Shown: piece by piece, positions 12,701 through 21,245 of the stretch | Numbering within the stretch: the stretch's first letter is position 1 | Layout: each line of letters starts with the position of its first letter | Assembly: GCA_031761405.1 (NCBI GenBank) | Contig: JASEVX010000001.1 | Location: 198,557,110-198,621,109, forward strand | Reading direction: 5' to 3' | Source: Serripes groenlandicus | Lineage: Eukaryota > Mollusca > Bivalvia > Cardiida > Cardiidae | DNA length: 64,000 nucleotides | Position numbers and translations under genes: made by a program | The notes under the pieces: model-generated | Database searches by the model: none | What the model was told of the DNA's origin: nothing | What the model saw: the letters and a program-made list of their open reading frames with translations, nothing else

Positions 12701-15700
12701 ATGTTTATGCCTTGAAACGATTAACTTATATAACTTATATACATATCAATCAGCCTATAACTGCATAGAGGTATAATACGTTTAAGATGAAGTGAGTCTG
12801 GAAATAGCCAAACGTCATAAAATCCTGCATTTTGTTATAATTCGTCAACCTTATTAGACCGCAGGTTTGAGTTTCATTTAAACTATTTGATTCATTTATA
12901 AATAATTGTGAAGTTAAATTTGACTTTTTCTCTGTGAATAGTTTTACGTAGTACATAATAATTTTTATATTGATATTTATAAAGAGTGGAAATCTTTCCA
13001 ATTCTCCGTAAACAGCTGAATTACTAGTTGATGTTTTTACATTTAATTCTTTTCTAGGGAACTTCCTATGCAGTATTTCAACAATATCAATTGCGTTAAA
13101 GCACCAAACTTCGCAAGAGTAGTATAATATTGATGCAACGAAATGTAAAAAATATCAATCATTATCTTTATAGGGATTTTCTTATGTTTTGTTAGCGCAA
13201 ATAATTGTCCCATGCCCCGAGTAGCTTTACTCATTAAAGTTTTAATGGTATTATAAAATGGACCTAGCTTGAAAACGCTATACCTAAATAATTAAAAGTA
13301 TTCACTACCGCAATGTTAATCACAGAACATGTAAATGTACTATCAACATTTTATGTTCTACCCTTTTAAAATATAACTATTTTTGTTGTATCTACATTGA
13401 CTGGTTTTTTTATATTCCATTTTGTATAATACTTTTCGTAAGCCATATTTAAGTTTAATAATCCTGCCTCAGACTCAGCGATCAAGGAATCATCGGCAAA
13501 ATGGAGTAAATATATAGATAATTGACCTAGGTTACATTCGTCCATATTTTCTAGGTAAAGCAGTTCTATGTCATTAAGAAACAGTGAAAATAAAATTGGT
13601 GAGTTAGTCTCACCTTCCAATAAACCCATGTTAAACTAAAATATATCCGATAATAGGCTGCCGTGTTTTCACAGAGTTTAGCATCATTGTACACAAAGCG
13701 TATGATACTAAATAACTTACCCTTTAGATTATGTTTAGTGAGCTTATACCATAAACAATTTCGTTGAATAAGAGTCAAAACACTGTTGCAAGTCAATAAA
13801 CAACAGTGCAGCTTTGTCTCGTCGGAAAAAATGTTTAGATTAAATGAATATAATATATATTTAGATTTAAAGCCGAACTGCGCGTTGTGTAAATTTCATA
13901 TTTATCGGACCATGCTTTAGGCCTTTCATTCAACAGTGATGTAAAAAGTTAAGAAAACAAAATTGTTATGATGAAATCTCTATAATTACCGGGATCTGTC
14001 TGAATGATCTCCCTTCATTTGTATAGGTACGATACCCCCCCCCCCCCTTGACCGGGATTTACGGAAGGTTATCTTATCTTTAATATAATTGAATAATGTT
14101 TGAAGTATTTATGGATATAATCGATACCTTCCTTAAATTACTCATAAATAATATTGCCAAACGATGTTGGTTTATTTGTACTTTACTTTTTTTTACACAT
14201 TATCTTATTTTCGTAAGTGTCCAATTGCGAATCTACTTCCTCGAATATGTATTAATTATGGTCAAAATAGGATAACATAACTTCACAATCGAAAATTCTC
14301 TAATTTGGATATCAGACGTAAAAGTTTTAAAATGATAGTAACATTCTGGAAGTTATATATCTGATGCAATGTTTTGTTCCATCTTTTGCCTAAAATGTTT
14401 CCCGAAGTATCTAGGCGTTTATGTTTTAAATGTTAAAGATCATTTTTCATTTTTCGGTTATGTTTACATTTTATCTGCTCTTCTTTGGATTTTTTATAGT
14501 CCGTTTTGACGTAAGAAATTGTCGTCTGTTTTCATCATGTCTAACCAAATTATAGTTTCCCGAATCTTCTTCATATTCATGTTTTTTTATATTTGAAATT
14601 ATCTTCAAACCAATCTATCAGGGGGAGGGGGGGGGGGGGAATCAGAAGGCTGATGTCCTTTTATATTTGACATGTTCTTCAAAATAACTTTTCCCAATAG
14701 CACTTATAAAATCCGTGAATGAACCGACTATTACATCGGGATCACAGTCATGTGAGATGCTGTTGTGTACACTACTTTACAAAACGTTGATCGATGATGA
14801 AACGTCATGTACAATTTGATCCCTATCTTCCGGGTTTCATGTATACACAAACATTTCCTCATCTTTACAATCATTTTAACATAACGTTTTAACTCTTAAA
14901 TCAATAGTAAATTGAGCATGGTTGAAATGAACGTTAAAAAACATAATTACAAAGGTTGCTATATTTACCGACTCTTCCATTTACTATTAGCATACCAAGA
15001 GATTTACAAATCGATCGGGCTAGTGTTAGACAGGTCATGATCGATTAACGGTCCTTCATTTATAATATAATCTGATTTAAACCCAACACGTGCATTTAAA
15101 TCGCCCAATACAAACACCTTACTCTCAAGATTATGAAAATGTTTAACAGCAGATTCAATTTCGTCGAATATATCAAAGTCAAAGTGGTCATAGGCTGGCG
15201 ATTCCTCCGATGCAACATAAGCAGAACATGTAAAGATAGATATGTTCAGGGTATTGAAAACAAGTTTAATTTAGCTTAAAGCATTGTATACAGTTTACAG
15301 CGTTTCAGATTAATTTTACTTCATGTGAAAGTGTGTATCTGACAGAGAGTAAAATCCCTCCGTTACAACGCATTGCGTTTTTCTGCTGTAGTTTTCTTTA
15401 TCAATGGAAAATATTAAAACAGTTCACTGTAATTTTAGACTTTCCATACGTTTAAGTTTTACTTAACAGTATTGAGTCATGATAACTAATTAATAAAGAA
15501 AATATACTGTCAGTCATCTTATCACGGGTTAATCCCTCAATATGCCATATTAGGAACCTAACACTATTTCCGTATAACTTTCCGTCATGACATAGACGGT
15601 CGACCACAACATGGAGTTCCTGGGTTTCTTCCTGTTCGGCTTTCATTATCGGATACAGTTTTGTCCATCTTTGGACAACTTCCTGGGCGAACTGCTTGCT

Positions 15701-18700
15701 TATTCCTTGGGAATATGACAGTTTATATGCGCTAAGTCGCAACTTTTCCCTGTCCGAATAATACTCAAATTTAGCAACAATTAGACGTATTTTGTCCATA
15801 TCGAAACGTCAGGATTGGTTGATTTCTATTAAAGGCGCAATATTTCTATCAAATATATTGTTGTTGTATCATTTCAATAACGTTTAAAACCATACGACGT
15901 TTTTTAGAATGACTGTACCATTAATTAAAGTATGGTTTCTGGTTTAACATTCCAAATAAAAAGTGTAAGTACAAAATTCTTTCACTCGAAATATTGCAAA
16001 TTTTGATAGTTCTTTTGATTTATAGGGGGATTCGGTCTAGAAACAACTATTTTAATGCTATATAGATGAGTATCCTAGTTGTATTGTTTTATTTTGAAAA
16101 GCAGTTCAATTTGAACACCAAGGCACAAACAAGATACGCTTAAAGCCTAGATAAATAATTATTCACTTATGGGATTGATATTAACACTAGTCATGCTACT
16201 AATTGCAGATTGTGAAAGTTCTTCAAGCTCACAGGGAGATACAGATAGCTCACAGGGAGATACAGACAGCTCACAGGGAGAGACAGACTGCTCACAGGGA
16301 AATACAGACTGCGAACAACAACATGACAGCTTTATGTATGGTAATTCTAGTTTTATTATAATAATTTAAACAGTCTTATTAAAAAAAAAAAACGGAAGAT
16401 AGTTTAAAAACTGTAATTACAAAAGAAATTTCGAACTATTTAAGATTTTTGGGTCAAATATAAGATAAATGATAAAGACCGGCAGCTAGCTGATAAATAC
16501 ATATTTCCTTGCATCTATTGTGTCGTTGCAGTATTTAAACTACGTTTAGCACCATAAAACGTATTTAGAGTAATAATAACATTATTTAAAGGTGCTACAC
16601 TCCAACAAAAGATGTATCATAGTAAATGTGTTAAACTGTTAAAAAGATGTCTTGAAAATATTAGAATCATAATTTTGTACATTTTCTTGACTTTCAATTG
16701 ACTATTTTCAACATTTACTGCCAACATATTGTTGAACTATTAAGTACTTACTTTGGTGTCACTATTAGTAATATTTTCAGAAGTTTGAACAGTTCAACTT
16801 TTTGATCACCATCTGGTGTTCAGCACCTTTAAAGTTACTGTGTTGGCTTATACGAACATGAATTAATCGCTTAGGGTTATTGGATTTAATTGTAGTAATA
16901 TGCTTTTAAATGCAAATTTCGAAGGCTATAATTACTCACAGGGAGATACAGACTGGGTACAACACAATGAGGAGCGTCATATGGATGGTAATTCTAATTG
17001 TATTGTTATACTTAAAACATCATAAACATGTTTAAAAAAATCCTCGACAAGAATCGATTAAAACTGAAATAATAAATAAACGTTTAAAATGAATTTAAGG
17101 TGTATAACTGTATATCAGTTCAATAATACGGAAAATCTTATAGTTGATAAAAGAAACACATATGTCACACCTATTGAGAGGTTGCTGTCTTTCATTAACG
17201 CTATCATCCATAACACGTATTTAAATAATAACAGCGTTAATCAAGATTACAGTCCTGGACAAATATGTGAGAATGCAATATAATATGAACATTTATTTAT
17301 TATTTAAGGGGCTGTCTCATTCAAAAATCAGTTAAGATGGTAGTAATTTCTTTCCCTCCTAGATTGTGTTGTTAACATAACGAATGAGTCGCTTGTGTCA
17401 GACTAAATTCACCAATAGTACTGGTGTATTACACATGAAACGCCGTGATATAACTGGAAATTGTTGAAAGCGGCATAAGGCACCGTCCAAACAAATCGAT
17501 AATTTTAGGTATTAAAATAAATTCTAGTTATACGCTTCTAATTTCAGATGTTAAGAGTATCTAAGTATCACAGCGGGTACCATACTGGGTACAACAAAAT
17601 GAACCACATGTTGATGGTTATTTTAGTTGTGTTTTTACAATTTTAACAGCAACACCTTTTTATAAAATTGACAGAGATGGGCTTTTACTGAAGTTACTAA
17701 AAAAGAAGTTTTAAAGTATGTTGAAGAGTTATAAGTCACATATTAGTTCAATTATGAGGACCAGCTGACAGCTAATAACATATATGTTTGCTTGCACCTA
17801 ATGTGACGGTGCAATCTTTAAATTACGCTTTAAGCCAAACAACGTATTCAGAATGATTATAATTGATAACTAAGGATAACGAAATAAATACAAGTCATGT
17901 GATTTTAATTGCAGATTTTGAAAGCATGTTCGACTCACAGGGAGATACAGACTCGAAACATCACAATGAACAATATAGGGACGGTAATTATAGTATTAAT
18001 GTTATATTTTCAATTTTGATTTTATTGAACGCAATATTCTGTGTCTAAACTGTGGTATCTGTTGATTGTTGGGTTAAGCAAAACACCTCATTTTCTGGAA
18101 GCTTAAATCCGCGCAGTAGCCCCAAAAAAGATGCGGTCGACATGAGTCAATAGTGTGTATGGCAACTGTTTACCGAAGACTGTCATAGTGATTACTTTTT
18201 ATAAAGTCATTAATTAAATTACATATCCTTGTTTTAACGAGAATACAATTATCTCTTTGGTGAATCTGTGTTTGGAAATATCATTGTATGTGACTCAAAC
18301 ATTATGATAACAAAGCTGACTAGAAACCCAGCTCCTCTGGAATCCGCTATGGTGAACGATGTAGCGTAATGCACATACCTGCAACACGACTTCAGTGCCA
18401 AATTACAGCCTTGATGGTGTAGTGGTAAAGTGTCTGCATCAGTGCGGGATGTGGCGGTTTCGATCCGTGGCTGGGTCATACCAAAGTATGTTAAAATAGT
18501 AGTAATGGATTTTCCTCATTGGTGCCAATGGCATTGTCGTATTACGACTGGCTTATTGGTGTTAAGCTAAATGGATCAGAATTACAAATATAAAGTCAAA
18601 CCTTCTTGTGGATTGAGCTTTTCTCTTACTGGGAGATGACAATTATAATATTTTCATATAAGCCAACATAAACACTGGAGGGGGTTTCACTTGAGGGGTT

Positions 18701-19112
18701 TTCCCTGTGCATTCTGTTTTTGTTTAGAATCACTACTGATGTATTGTCCTTACACATGCATACGATTGATCAGCATGCTATGACCGTTTTCGAGGAATAT
18801 GTGAAATAAAAGGGTGGGATGATTTACTATTAACACAAAGTAAATTTGTTTGGAATTATTTTTTCTCATTTTATATCTGTTGTTGTAGGAAAATGTGGGT
18901 TTAATATCAACAAAATGAATGTATTTGTTAATACTTGTTATATAAACATAGTTGAAAGAAATAAGCATTCAATTGGATCATGTGAAATGTAAATATATTA
19001 ATGGACCAACGTTACGCGAAATGTCTATTTTGTAATCTTCTGTTTATATAATTCAGATAGATCGCCATTTCCAAAGACATTAAATGGTCAAGCCCACTCT
19101 GCCCTTGAATGA
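3646..19112 (+). CDS. Multi-exon gene: coiled coils, TRADD-N-like domain, tandem mini-exons (5' incomplete)
   Basis: I do not recognise a named gene. Exons at 3646-3786, 4402-4449, 4638-5000, 5490-5561 and 5743-5817 have AG/GT borders, and every one begins and ends in phase 1, so they join without a stop for about 230 residues. The order is a helical coiled-coil segment, a short acidic linker, a second coil, a beta/alpha domain with GSIIFKLVC and LEFDIVLKKKEVTRCK, then two related coil exons. The middle domain resembles the TRADD-N-like domain of many invertebrate immune adaptors (my comparison from memory, not a search). Downstream lie copies of a 69-nt phase 1-1 exon and a possible last exon ending TGA at 19110 with AATAAA at 19126. 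The 5' end is not found. Which array exons are used is unknown; one candidate (6579) carries an in-frame TGA. The protein should be cytosolic: no signal peptide or membrane span is seen. Confidence 0.55.
4149..4222 (+). repeat. Intron block repeated at 9011
   Basis: AAAGTGCACC-T-TCTCAG...TATATAGTGTATGCATGTGTAAAA...CATTATATAATCATTAT occurs here and, with few changes, at 9011-9082. The first copy is inside the intron between the first two exons, the second lies in the array region, which points to an older duplication of gene segments. Confidence 0.75.
4402..4449 (+). CDS. Exon: short acidic linker
   Basis: 48 nt after a strong pyrimidine tract (TTTCTCTTTTTCAG) and before GTAATA, phase 1-1. 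It encodes ESIDLVEMTEGANERY with its split ends. On its own it would be too short to trust; the matching phases on both sides make it convincing. The open frame that runs past the donor is intron. Confidence 0.6.
4638..5000 (+). CDS. Exon: TRADD-N-like domain
   Basis: 363 nt, the largest exon, from TTTATTTCAG to GTAAGA, phase 1-1 and open for 121 codons. Residues about 1-40 form a coil (KAQIERLQQTMTSLEQNN), then a domain with alternating strands and helices: KGSIIFKLVCPSIKSLFG, FWKGCTYGTVVKAMSII, and LEFDIVLKKKEVTRCKIKI. The layout GS-hydrophobic-C, then W, then a final hydrophobic strand with C resembles TRADD-N-like domains in bivalve signalling proteins. That family name is an inference; a domain search would decide. 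The frame continues past the donor into intron but loses protein-like composition. Confidence 0.65.
5490..5561 (+). CDS. Exon: coil repeat 1 (VEDLNSR type)
   Basis: 72 nt from ATTGTAG to GTCAAT, phase 1-1, reading EDLNSRMKRIAEQVTGV then KDLKKP. It is a clear duplicate of the next exon: the first 19 nt are identical and both have flanking TACATT(G/T)TAG acceptors and GTCARTAAATC donors. It would extend a coiled coil after the TRADD-N-like domain. Confidence 0.65.
5743..5817 (+). CDS. Exon: coil repeat 2 (VEDLNSR type)
   Basis: 75 nt from ACATTTTAG to GTCAGT, phase 1-1, reading VEDLNSRLERLEEQVNVV then IYRNSQQ. A duplicate of the exon at 5490, three nt longer at the 3' end. The LxxLxxR/LEE spacing is typical of a short coiled coil, consistent with oligomerisation of an adaptor. 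Confidence 0.65.
5841..6092 (-). mobile_element. Full-length tRNA-SINE, minus strand, intronic
   Basis: On the minus strand: a tRNA-like head (ACTGCCTCGGTGGTGTAGCGG...), a body with TTGGCGCTCAGCGTTACGG, and a tail with GTGATATAACTAGAAAATTG then AAAGCGCCGTAAAAC and CAATCAAT. The same SINE family occurs at 35.8, 52.1, 54.0, 59.8, 60.4, 60.7 and 61.8 kb. It lies in the intron after the second coil exon. Confidence 0.8.
6579..6647 (+). CDS. Array exon copy with in-frame TGA
   Basis: 69 nt from TATTACAG to GTAAGT, exactly the size and phase of the array exons further on, reading DVERAPDSKKD and then TGA at codon 12, followed by GSNQTYEHDGY. If included after the second coil exon it ends the protein at 6612-6614; if skipped, the array exons can follow. 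So it is either a dead copy or an alternative stop exon. The strong donor (GTAAGT) suggests the splice sites are still usable. Confidence 0.5.
6661..6933 (+). repeat. Dispersed bivalve repeat (TTAGCTCACC...GTCCGTCG)
   Basis: Begins TTTAGCTCACCTAAGCACGAAG, has GTGATCGATCTTCGTCCGTCGTCGTCGTGTG and a GTCTGTCTGTCTGTCCGTCG run. Related pieces are at 22960-23105 (inverted), 23404-23660 and 34250-34560. Confidence 0.7.
6934..7135 (-). mobile_element. SINE of second family, minus strand
   Basis: TTTAGTTTAAACTGATTTACTTTACGTCGATTGCG at one end and a tRNA-like end (GCATAGGTAAGGGG...TGGATTCTAGTCCCG on the minus strand). The same family occurs at 62135-62400 and starts again at 63950. The B box has an extra change (ACTAGAATCC). 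Confidence 0.7.
7136..7870. repeat. Degenerate tandem repeat, about 150-175 bp units
   Basis: The block TGTTCCT(C/T)GGGTGAC..CTACCAAGATTGTTCAAATTATTcCgarCCGTTGAAAACATGGCC recurs at about 7170, 7320, 7495, 7670 and 7820 with decay. This is the inner part of the repeat that starts at 6661. Open frames at 7119-7684 on either strand are repeat shadows. Confidence 0.7.
8184..8262 (+). pseudogene. Decayed array exon
   Basis: After an acceptor-like ACTTTGCAG the sequence is scrambled, but its end CAAAATAAACGCTATATGAATG|GTTATTCTAG matches the 3' end and donor region of the intact copies (CAAAATGAACGTTATATAGATG|GTAATTC). It has stops in all frames and a length not divisible by three. Confidence 0.5.
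8594..8662 (+). CDS. Array exon, intact copy
   Basis: 69 nt from TTTTAATTGCAG to GTAATTC, phase 1-1, reading FESTCDSQEDTHCVQQNERY and ID. Shares exon and about 300 bp of preceding intron with copies at 16209, 16916, 17548 and 17915. The shared motif is FES..DSQ(G/E)DT(D/H)..VQ.NE.Y.D. It would add 23 residues without changing the frame. Confidence 0.55.
9083..11600. other. Long AT-rich intron-like stretch
   Basis: No recognised exon or named repeat. There is TTAACTCTTTCCTGCC at 10275 followed by CTGCAGCTGACAACTT, resembling one end of the TTAA MITE family, but no matching far end. A minus-strand 97-residue frame at 10492-10785 has no recognised domain. Confidence 0.45.
11848..11882 (+). pseudogene. 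Array exon cut by LINE insertion
   Basis: After TAATAGCAG it reads DVESTYNSQGD, in phase with the other array exons, then becomes GAAAAAATGTGAATG and enters LINE 3' sequence. The exon's own 3' half and donor are not found next to it. The intron before it has the shared array intron block (AAGGTCCAACTGACAACTG...GTGACGGTGCTGTCTTTAAACAACGC). Confidence 0.6.
11905..12430 (-). repeat. LINE 3' UTR, copy 1
   Basis: TGGTTCATCGTCAAAATAC, ACATGAGTATGAACATACAAA and CAACACTCTCT are shared with 48430-48790. Inside it, TAACATATATAGGATAATT blocks are repeated several times between about 12040 and 12250, a local minisatellite. Confidence 0.7.
12750..13234 (-). pseudogene. LINE post-RT segment
   Basis: From 13234 down: SKATRGMGQLFALTKHKKIP and IKIMIDIF, then in another frame LYYSCEVWCFNAIDIVE, ILHRKFPRKELNVKTSTSN and GELERFPL, then a third frame continues. 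These are the usual 'KA..AM..L......P......FD..V..I..Y..EVWG' and 'E..H..F' blocks found after RT in such LINEs. Frame changes show decay. Confidence 0.7.
13366..13796 (-). pseudogene. LINE reverse transcriptase, frameshifted
   Basis: Two overlapping minus-strand frames carry consecutive RT blocks: 13796-13630 has NRNCLWYKLTKHNLKGKLFS and IIRFVYNDAKLC; 13629-13366 has GLLEGETNSPILFSLFLNDIE, then LLHFADDSLI, the catalytic box (usually YADD), and the block WNIKKPVNVDTTKIVIF. A one-base shift near 13630 separates them. Confidence 0.8.
14035..14047. repeat. Poly-C run
   Basis: 13 consecutive C in the decayed LINE between the RT and endonuclease parts. A matching mixed poly-G run is at 14621-14639. 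Confidence 0.9.
15000..15270 (-). pseudogene. LINE endonuclease domain fragment
   Basis: The minus strand reads ISIFTCSAYVASEESPAYDH, then FDFDIFDEIESAVKHF and VFVLGDLNARVG. GDLNARVG is the conserved GDxN motif of APE-type endonucleases. A stop follows DHDLSNTSPIDL, so the domain is broken before its DH end motif. Confidence 0.7.
15452..15799 (-). pseudogene. LINE ORF1 end and endonuclease start
   Basis: Residues 1-75 (FEYYSDREKLRLSAYKL, ...VVQRWTKLYPIMKAEQEE, VVDRLCHDGKLY) resemble the RNA-binding segment just upstream of the endonuclease in several mollusc LINEs. From about residue 80 the frame goes into FLIWHIEGLTRDKM and SLLISYHDSILLSKT, the start of an EEP/APE endonuclease (usual form: hydrophobic-WNxxGL ... 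hydrophobic-xET). The catalytic N and E positions are altered (H and K). One frame, so the two parts appear fused. Confidence 0.65.
16209..16340 (+). CDS. Array exon enlarged by inner 21-nt repeats
   Basis: 132 nt from CTAATTGCAG to GTAATTC, phase 1-1. It reads CESSSSSQGDTD, then SSQGDTDSSQGETDCSQGNT and DCEQQHDSFMY. The unit SSQGDTD (21 nt) is present four times with small changes, so the 69-nt exon has grown by 63 nt and kept its frame. Low complexity, Ser/Gln/Asp-rich, likely a flexible linker. Confidence 0.55.
16585..16833. mobile_element. MITE with TTTAAAGGTGCT inverted ends
   Basis: About 249 bp, bounded by TTTAAAGGTGCTACAC...AGATG and its inverted counterpart CATCTGGTGTTCAGCACCTTTAAA. 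No coding content. It sits in the intron before the array exon at 16916. Superfamily not assigned. Confidence 0.75.
16916..16987 (+). pseudogene. Array exon with lost acceptor
   Basis: 72 nt, open, reading FEGYNYSQGDTDWVQHNEER and HMD, donor GTAATTC intact. The acceptor that is TTGCAG in sister copies is TGCAA here, so normal splicing should fail. Coding sequence is otherwise well kept, so the loss may be recent or a base error. Confidence 0.5.
17330..17503 (+). mobile_element. SINE 3' part, plus strand
   Basis: Contains GAGTCGCTTGTGTCAGACTAA, AATAGTACTGGTGTATTAC, then GCCGTGATATAACTGGAAATTGTTGAAAGCGG and CAAACAAATC, the tail of the main tRNA-SINE family. The tRNA head is missing. Confidence 0.65.
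17548..17616 (+). pseudogene. Array exon with TAA stop
   Basis: 69 nt from AATTTCAG to GTTATTT, same size and phase as the working copies, but codon 5 in the array frame is TAA and the motif is degraded. Its 3' end (WVQQNEPHVD) is still recognisable. Confidence 0.6.
17915..17983 (+). CDS. Array exon, intact copy
   Basis: 69 nt from TTTTAATTGCAG to GTAATTA, phase 1-1, reading FESMFDSQGDTDSKHHNEQY and RD. Both splice sites match those of the exon at 8594, and about 300 bp of upstream intron are alignable with it (GGACCAGCTGACAGCTAAT...GTGACGGTGCAATCTTTAAATTACGC). Confidence 0.55.
18408..18576 (+). mobile_element. tRNA-SINE, plus strand
   Basis: Head CCTTGATGGTGTAGTGGTAAAG, B box GGTTTCGATCC, then GGGTCATACC; the body ends TCGTATTACGACTGGCTTATTGG. 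Lies between the last array exon and the possible terminal exon. Confidence 0.75.
19057..19112 (+). CDS. Possible terminal exon
   Basis: After a fair pyrimidine stretch and ATAATTCAG, the array phase gives RSPFPKTLNGQAHSALE and TGA at 19110-19112. AATAAA at 19126-19131 follows. The phase agrees with every upstream exon, which is the main support; 17 codons alone are weak evidence, and the signal is very close to the stop. Confidence 0.35.
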
Positions 19113-19125
19113 AAATATACTTAGA

Positions 19126-19131
19126 AATAAA
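19126..19131 (+). terminator. Possible polyadenylation signal
   Basis: AATAAA 13 nt after the candidate stop at 19110-19112. In AT-rich DNA this hexamer is common by chance. Confidence 0.25.
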
Positions 19132-19233
19132 TCAGCAAAACAGCCACAAGTTTTTTCCAAACTTGCAATGGTTTGTTTTTTGTCTAACTTCCGTTCAGCG
19201 AGAAATAATCGTCAGAACACCAATTAAGTATAC

Positions 19234-19272
19234 TTGTGTGCATGTGTGCGTTTGTATGTGCGTGCGTTTATC
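19234..19272. repeat. Imperfect GT-rich microsatellite
   Basis: GTGTGCATGTGTGCGTTTGTATGTGCGTGCG: alternating purine-pyrimidine with substitutions. Confidence 0.7.
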
Positions 19273-19384
19273 AGTGCAAGTGCAGAATGAGCTTATCAGC
19301 ATGCAATTTACATGCATTTTAGATTTCGAAAATACCTTGCAAAATTGTTCATTTTGATAAGACGGTGTTTCATATAATAAATCA

Positions 19385-19625
19385 TAAATGTAACTCACAA
19401 GTCCAGGTCAAAGGTCAAACACGGGACAAATAGAGCTGATCGAAGCTATAACTTGACAATCCGTAAGTCGATTTCAGAAAACTTACCACATTTGTTCAAC
19501 TGTATAAGAAGGTGTAGCTTAAAAGTCAAGGCCACAATGCAAGGTCAAATGTCCCAAAAATAGAGAAAATCGAGATTATCCAAGCCATAACTTAACAACT
19601 TAAAAGTTGATGTTAAAGTTAAAGT
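19385..19625. repeat. Dispersed repeat with CAAGGTCAAA motif
   Basis: Contains two related halves with GTCAAGG/CCAGGTCAAAGGTCAAA, AGCTATAACTTGACAA and AGCCATAACTTAACAA. Similar AGGTCAAGGTCAAA-type repeats are frequent in bivalve DNA. Non-coding. Confidence 0.6.
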
Positions 19626-20011
19626 TCTGGATCTTACACTTGACGCATTATCTCGCCAAGATGAACGATTGTGTCTGGTCATTTGAAATCCTGGTCATTT
19701 GAAATCCATCGATATATTTATATGTTAAGCTACTATAAGCTCTTTATTACCAAATCTTGACATTAAAAAATGACCTGGATATTTCATCTGTAAAATCAGA
19801 ATTTTAAAATGCGTGTACATCGTTTGCTGAATACTGTTTCAGCTATGTTTATGTAACAAATATAACCATTTACATTCGTTGACCTTCAACACAAATTCAG
19901 TACAATATTTAGACATTAAATATGAAAAGTTAGTGCAATAAGTTCAAACTCAGTTTTCATAGCAAATTACACCACTCACTTATTTACTACATATCTCTTG
20001 CGACTATTTAT

Positions 20012-21245
20012 TATACCCCCGATAAACGAAGTTTAGAGGGGGTATATTGGAGTCACTTTGTGGTTGGTCGGTTGGTTGGTTGGTCACTCGGTAGAGGGTC
20101 TGTTGGTTGGTTGGTTGATCGGTCGGTTGGCCGGTTGCAATTTTCCTTGTTCGGAGCATAACTTTAAAACTAATTGTTAGAATTTAATAAAACTGCATAC
20201 GATGATACAACACATTGAGAGGAAGTGCAGTGTACAGAAAACCCAAACACTACTTTACTTAATTACAGAGAGAGTTATTGCCCTTTGTTACTTTTTCTTG
20301 TTCGTAGAGTCTTGCCGGAGCATAACTTTAAAACTAATTGTTGGAATTTAATAAAACTTCATACGATGATACAACACATCTAAATACAGAGTTATTACCC
20401 TTTGTTTCTTTTTCTTGTACGGAGAATTACTTTATCACTAATAGATGGAATCTAATAAACATGCATTCAATGGTAGAGCATAATGAGAGGAAGTGCAATG
20501 TACAAGAACTATAACTCTACTTTACCTAATTACAGAGTTATTGCCATTTGTTACTTTTTCTTGTCCGGAGAATTACTTAATAACTTATAGATATAATCTA
20601 ATAAAACTTCATACAATGGTAGAGCACAATAAGAGGACGTGCAGTGTATAAGAACCATACCTCTTATTTACAGAGTTATTGCCCTTTGTTACTTTTTCTT
20701 GTTCGTAGAGTCTTGTCCGTAGAATTACTTTCAAACTAATGGTTAGAATTTTATAAAACTTCAAACGATTATATAAAACATTAACAGGAAGTGCGGTGTA
20801 TAGGAAGTATAACTCCATTCTACCTAAATGCAAAGTAATTGCTCTTTGTTACTTTTTCTTGTCCGGAGAATTCCTAAATATTTAAAAGATGGAATTTATT
20901 AAAACTGCATACAATGGTAGAGCCCAATCAGAAAGAGTGCAGTGTACAATGACCATAGCATTTTTTACATAATTACAGAGTTATTGCCCTTTGTTACTTT
21001 TTGTTGAGCGTAGAATAATTTTAAAACTACTGGATGGAATTTAATAAAACTTCATACTGAGATACAACACATTGAGAGGAAGTGCAGTGAACAAGAACCA
21101 TAACTCTTGTTTAGCTAATTACAGATGTATTGCCCTTTGTTACATTTTCCTGTTCGTAGAATAATTTTCATCGCCAGTTCTTACTTTTTTCTTGTCCGGA
21201 GATTATCTTTAAAACTACAAGTTGGAATTTAAGGTGTGATTTCTT
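20012..21245. repeat. GGGGGTATA repeat with ~150-bp inner tandem units
   Basis: Starts with a foldback TATACCCCC-GATAAACGAAGTTTAGA-GGGGGTATA, then GGTTGGTCGGTTGGTTGG runs, then about eight units each holding GTTATTGCCCTTTGTTACTTTTTCTTG, CGGAGAATTACTT, AATTTAATAAAACTTCATAC and GAGGAAGTGCAGTGTAC. A familiar bivalve dispersed repeat; no protein. Confidence 0.8.

Larger units (their letters stand above)
11905..15830 (-). mobile_element. Decayed LINE, minus strand
   Basis: A non-LTR retrotransposon read right to left. From 15799 down: an ORF1-like tail and the endonuclease start (WHIEGLTRDKM), the endonuclease motif GDLNARVG near 15100, RT blocks with FADD, a C-terminal segment, and a 3' UTR matching the LINE at 48.4-49.3 kb. 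Frameshifts and stops are frequent, so it cannot be active. Its clade is not decided; the layout fits a jockey/CR1-like or L1-like group with an APE-type endonuclease. Ends are approximate: the terminal tail seen at 48.38 kb is missing here. Confidence 0.8.

Noticed and set aside
18408..18480. tRNA gene candidate (also at 35917, 54014, 62320 and others)
   Set aside because: A and B boxes are present, but the cloverleaf does not close and each is followed by a shared SINE body.
20609..20833. Minus-strand frame in the GGGGGTATA repeat
   Set aside because: Falls wholly within tandem units of a dispersed non-coding repeat.
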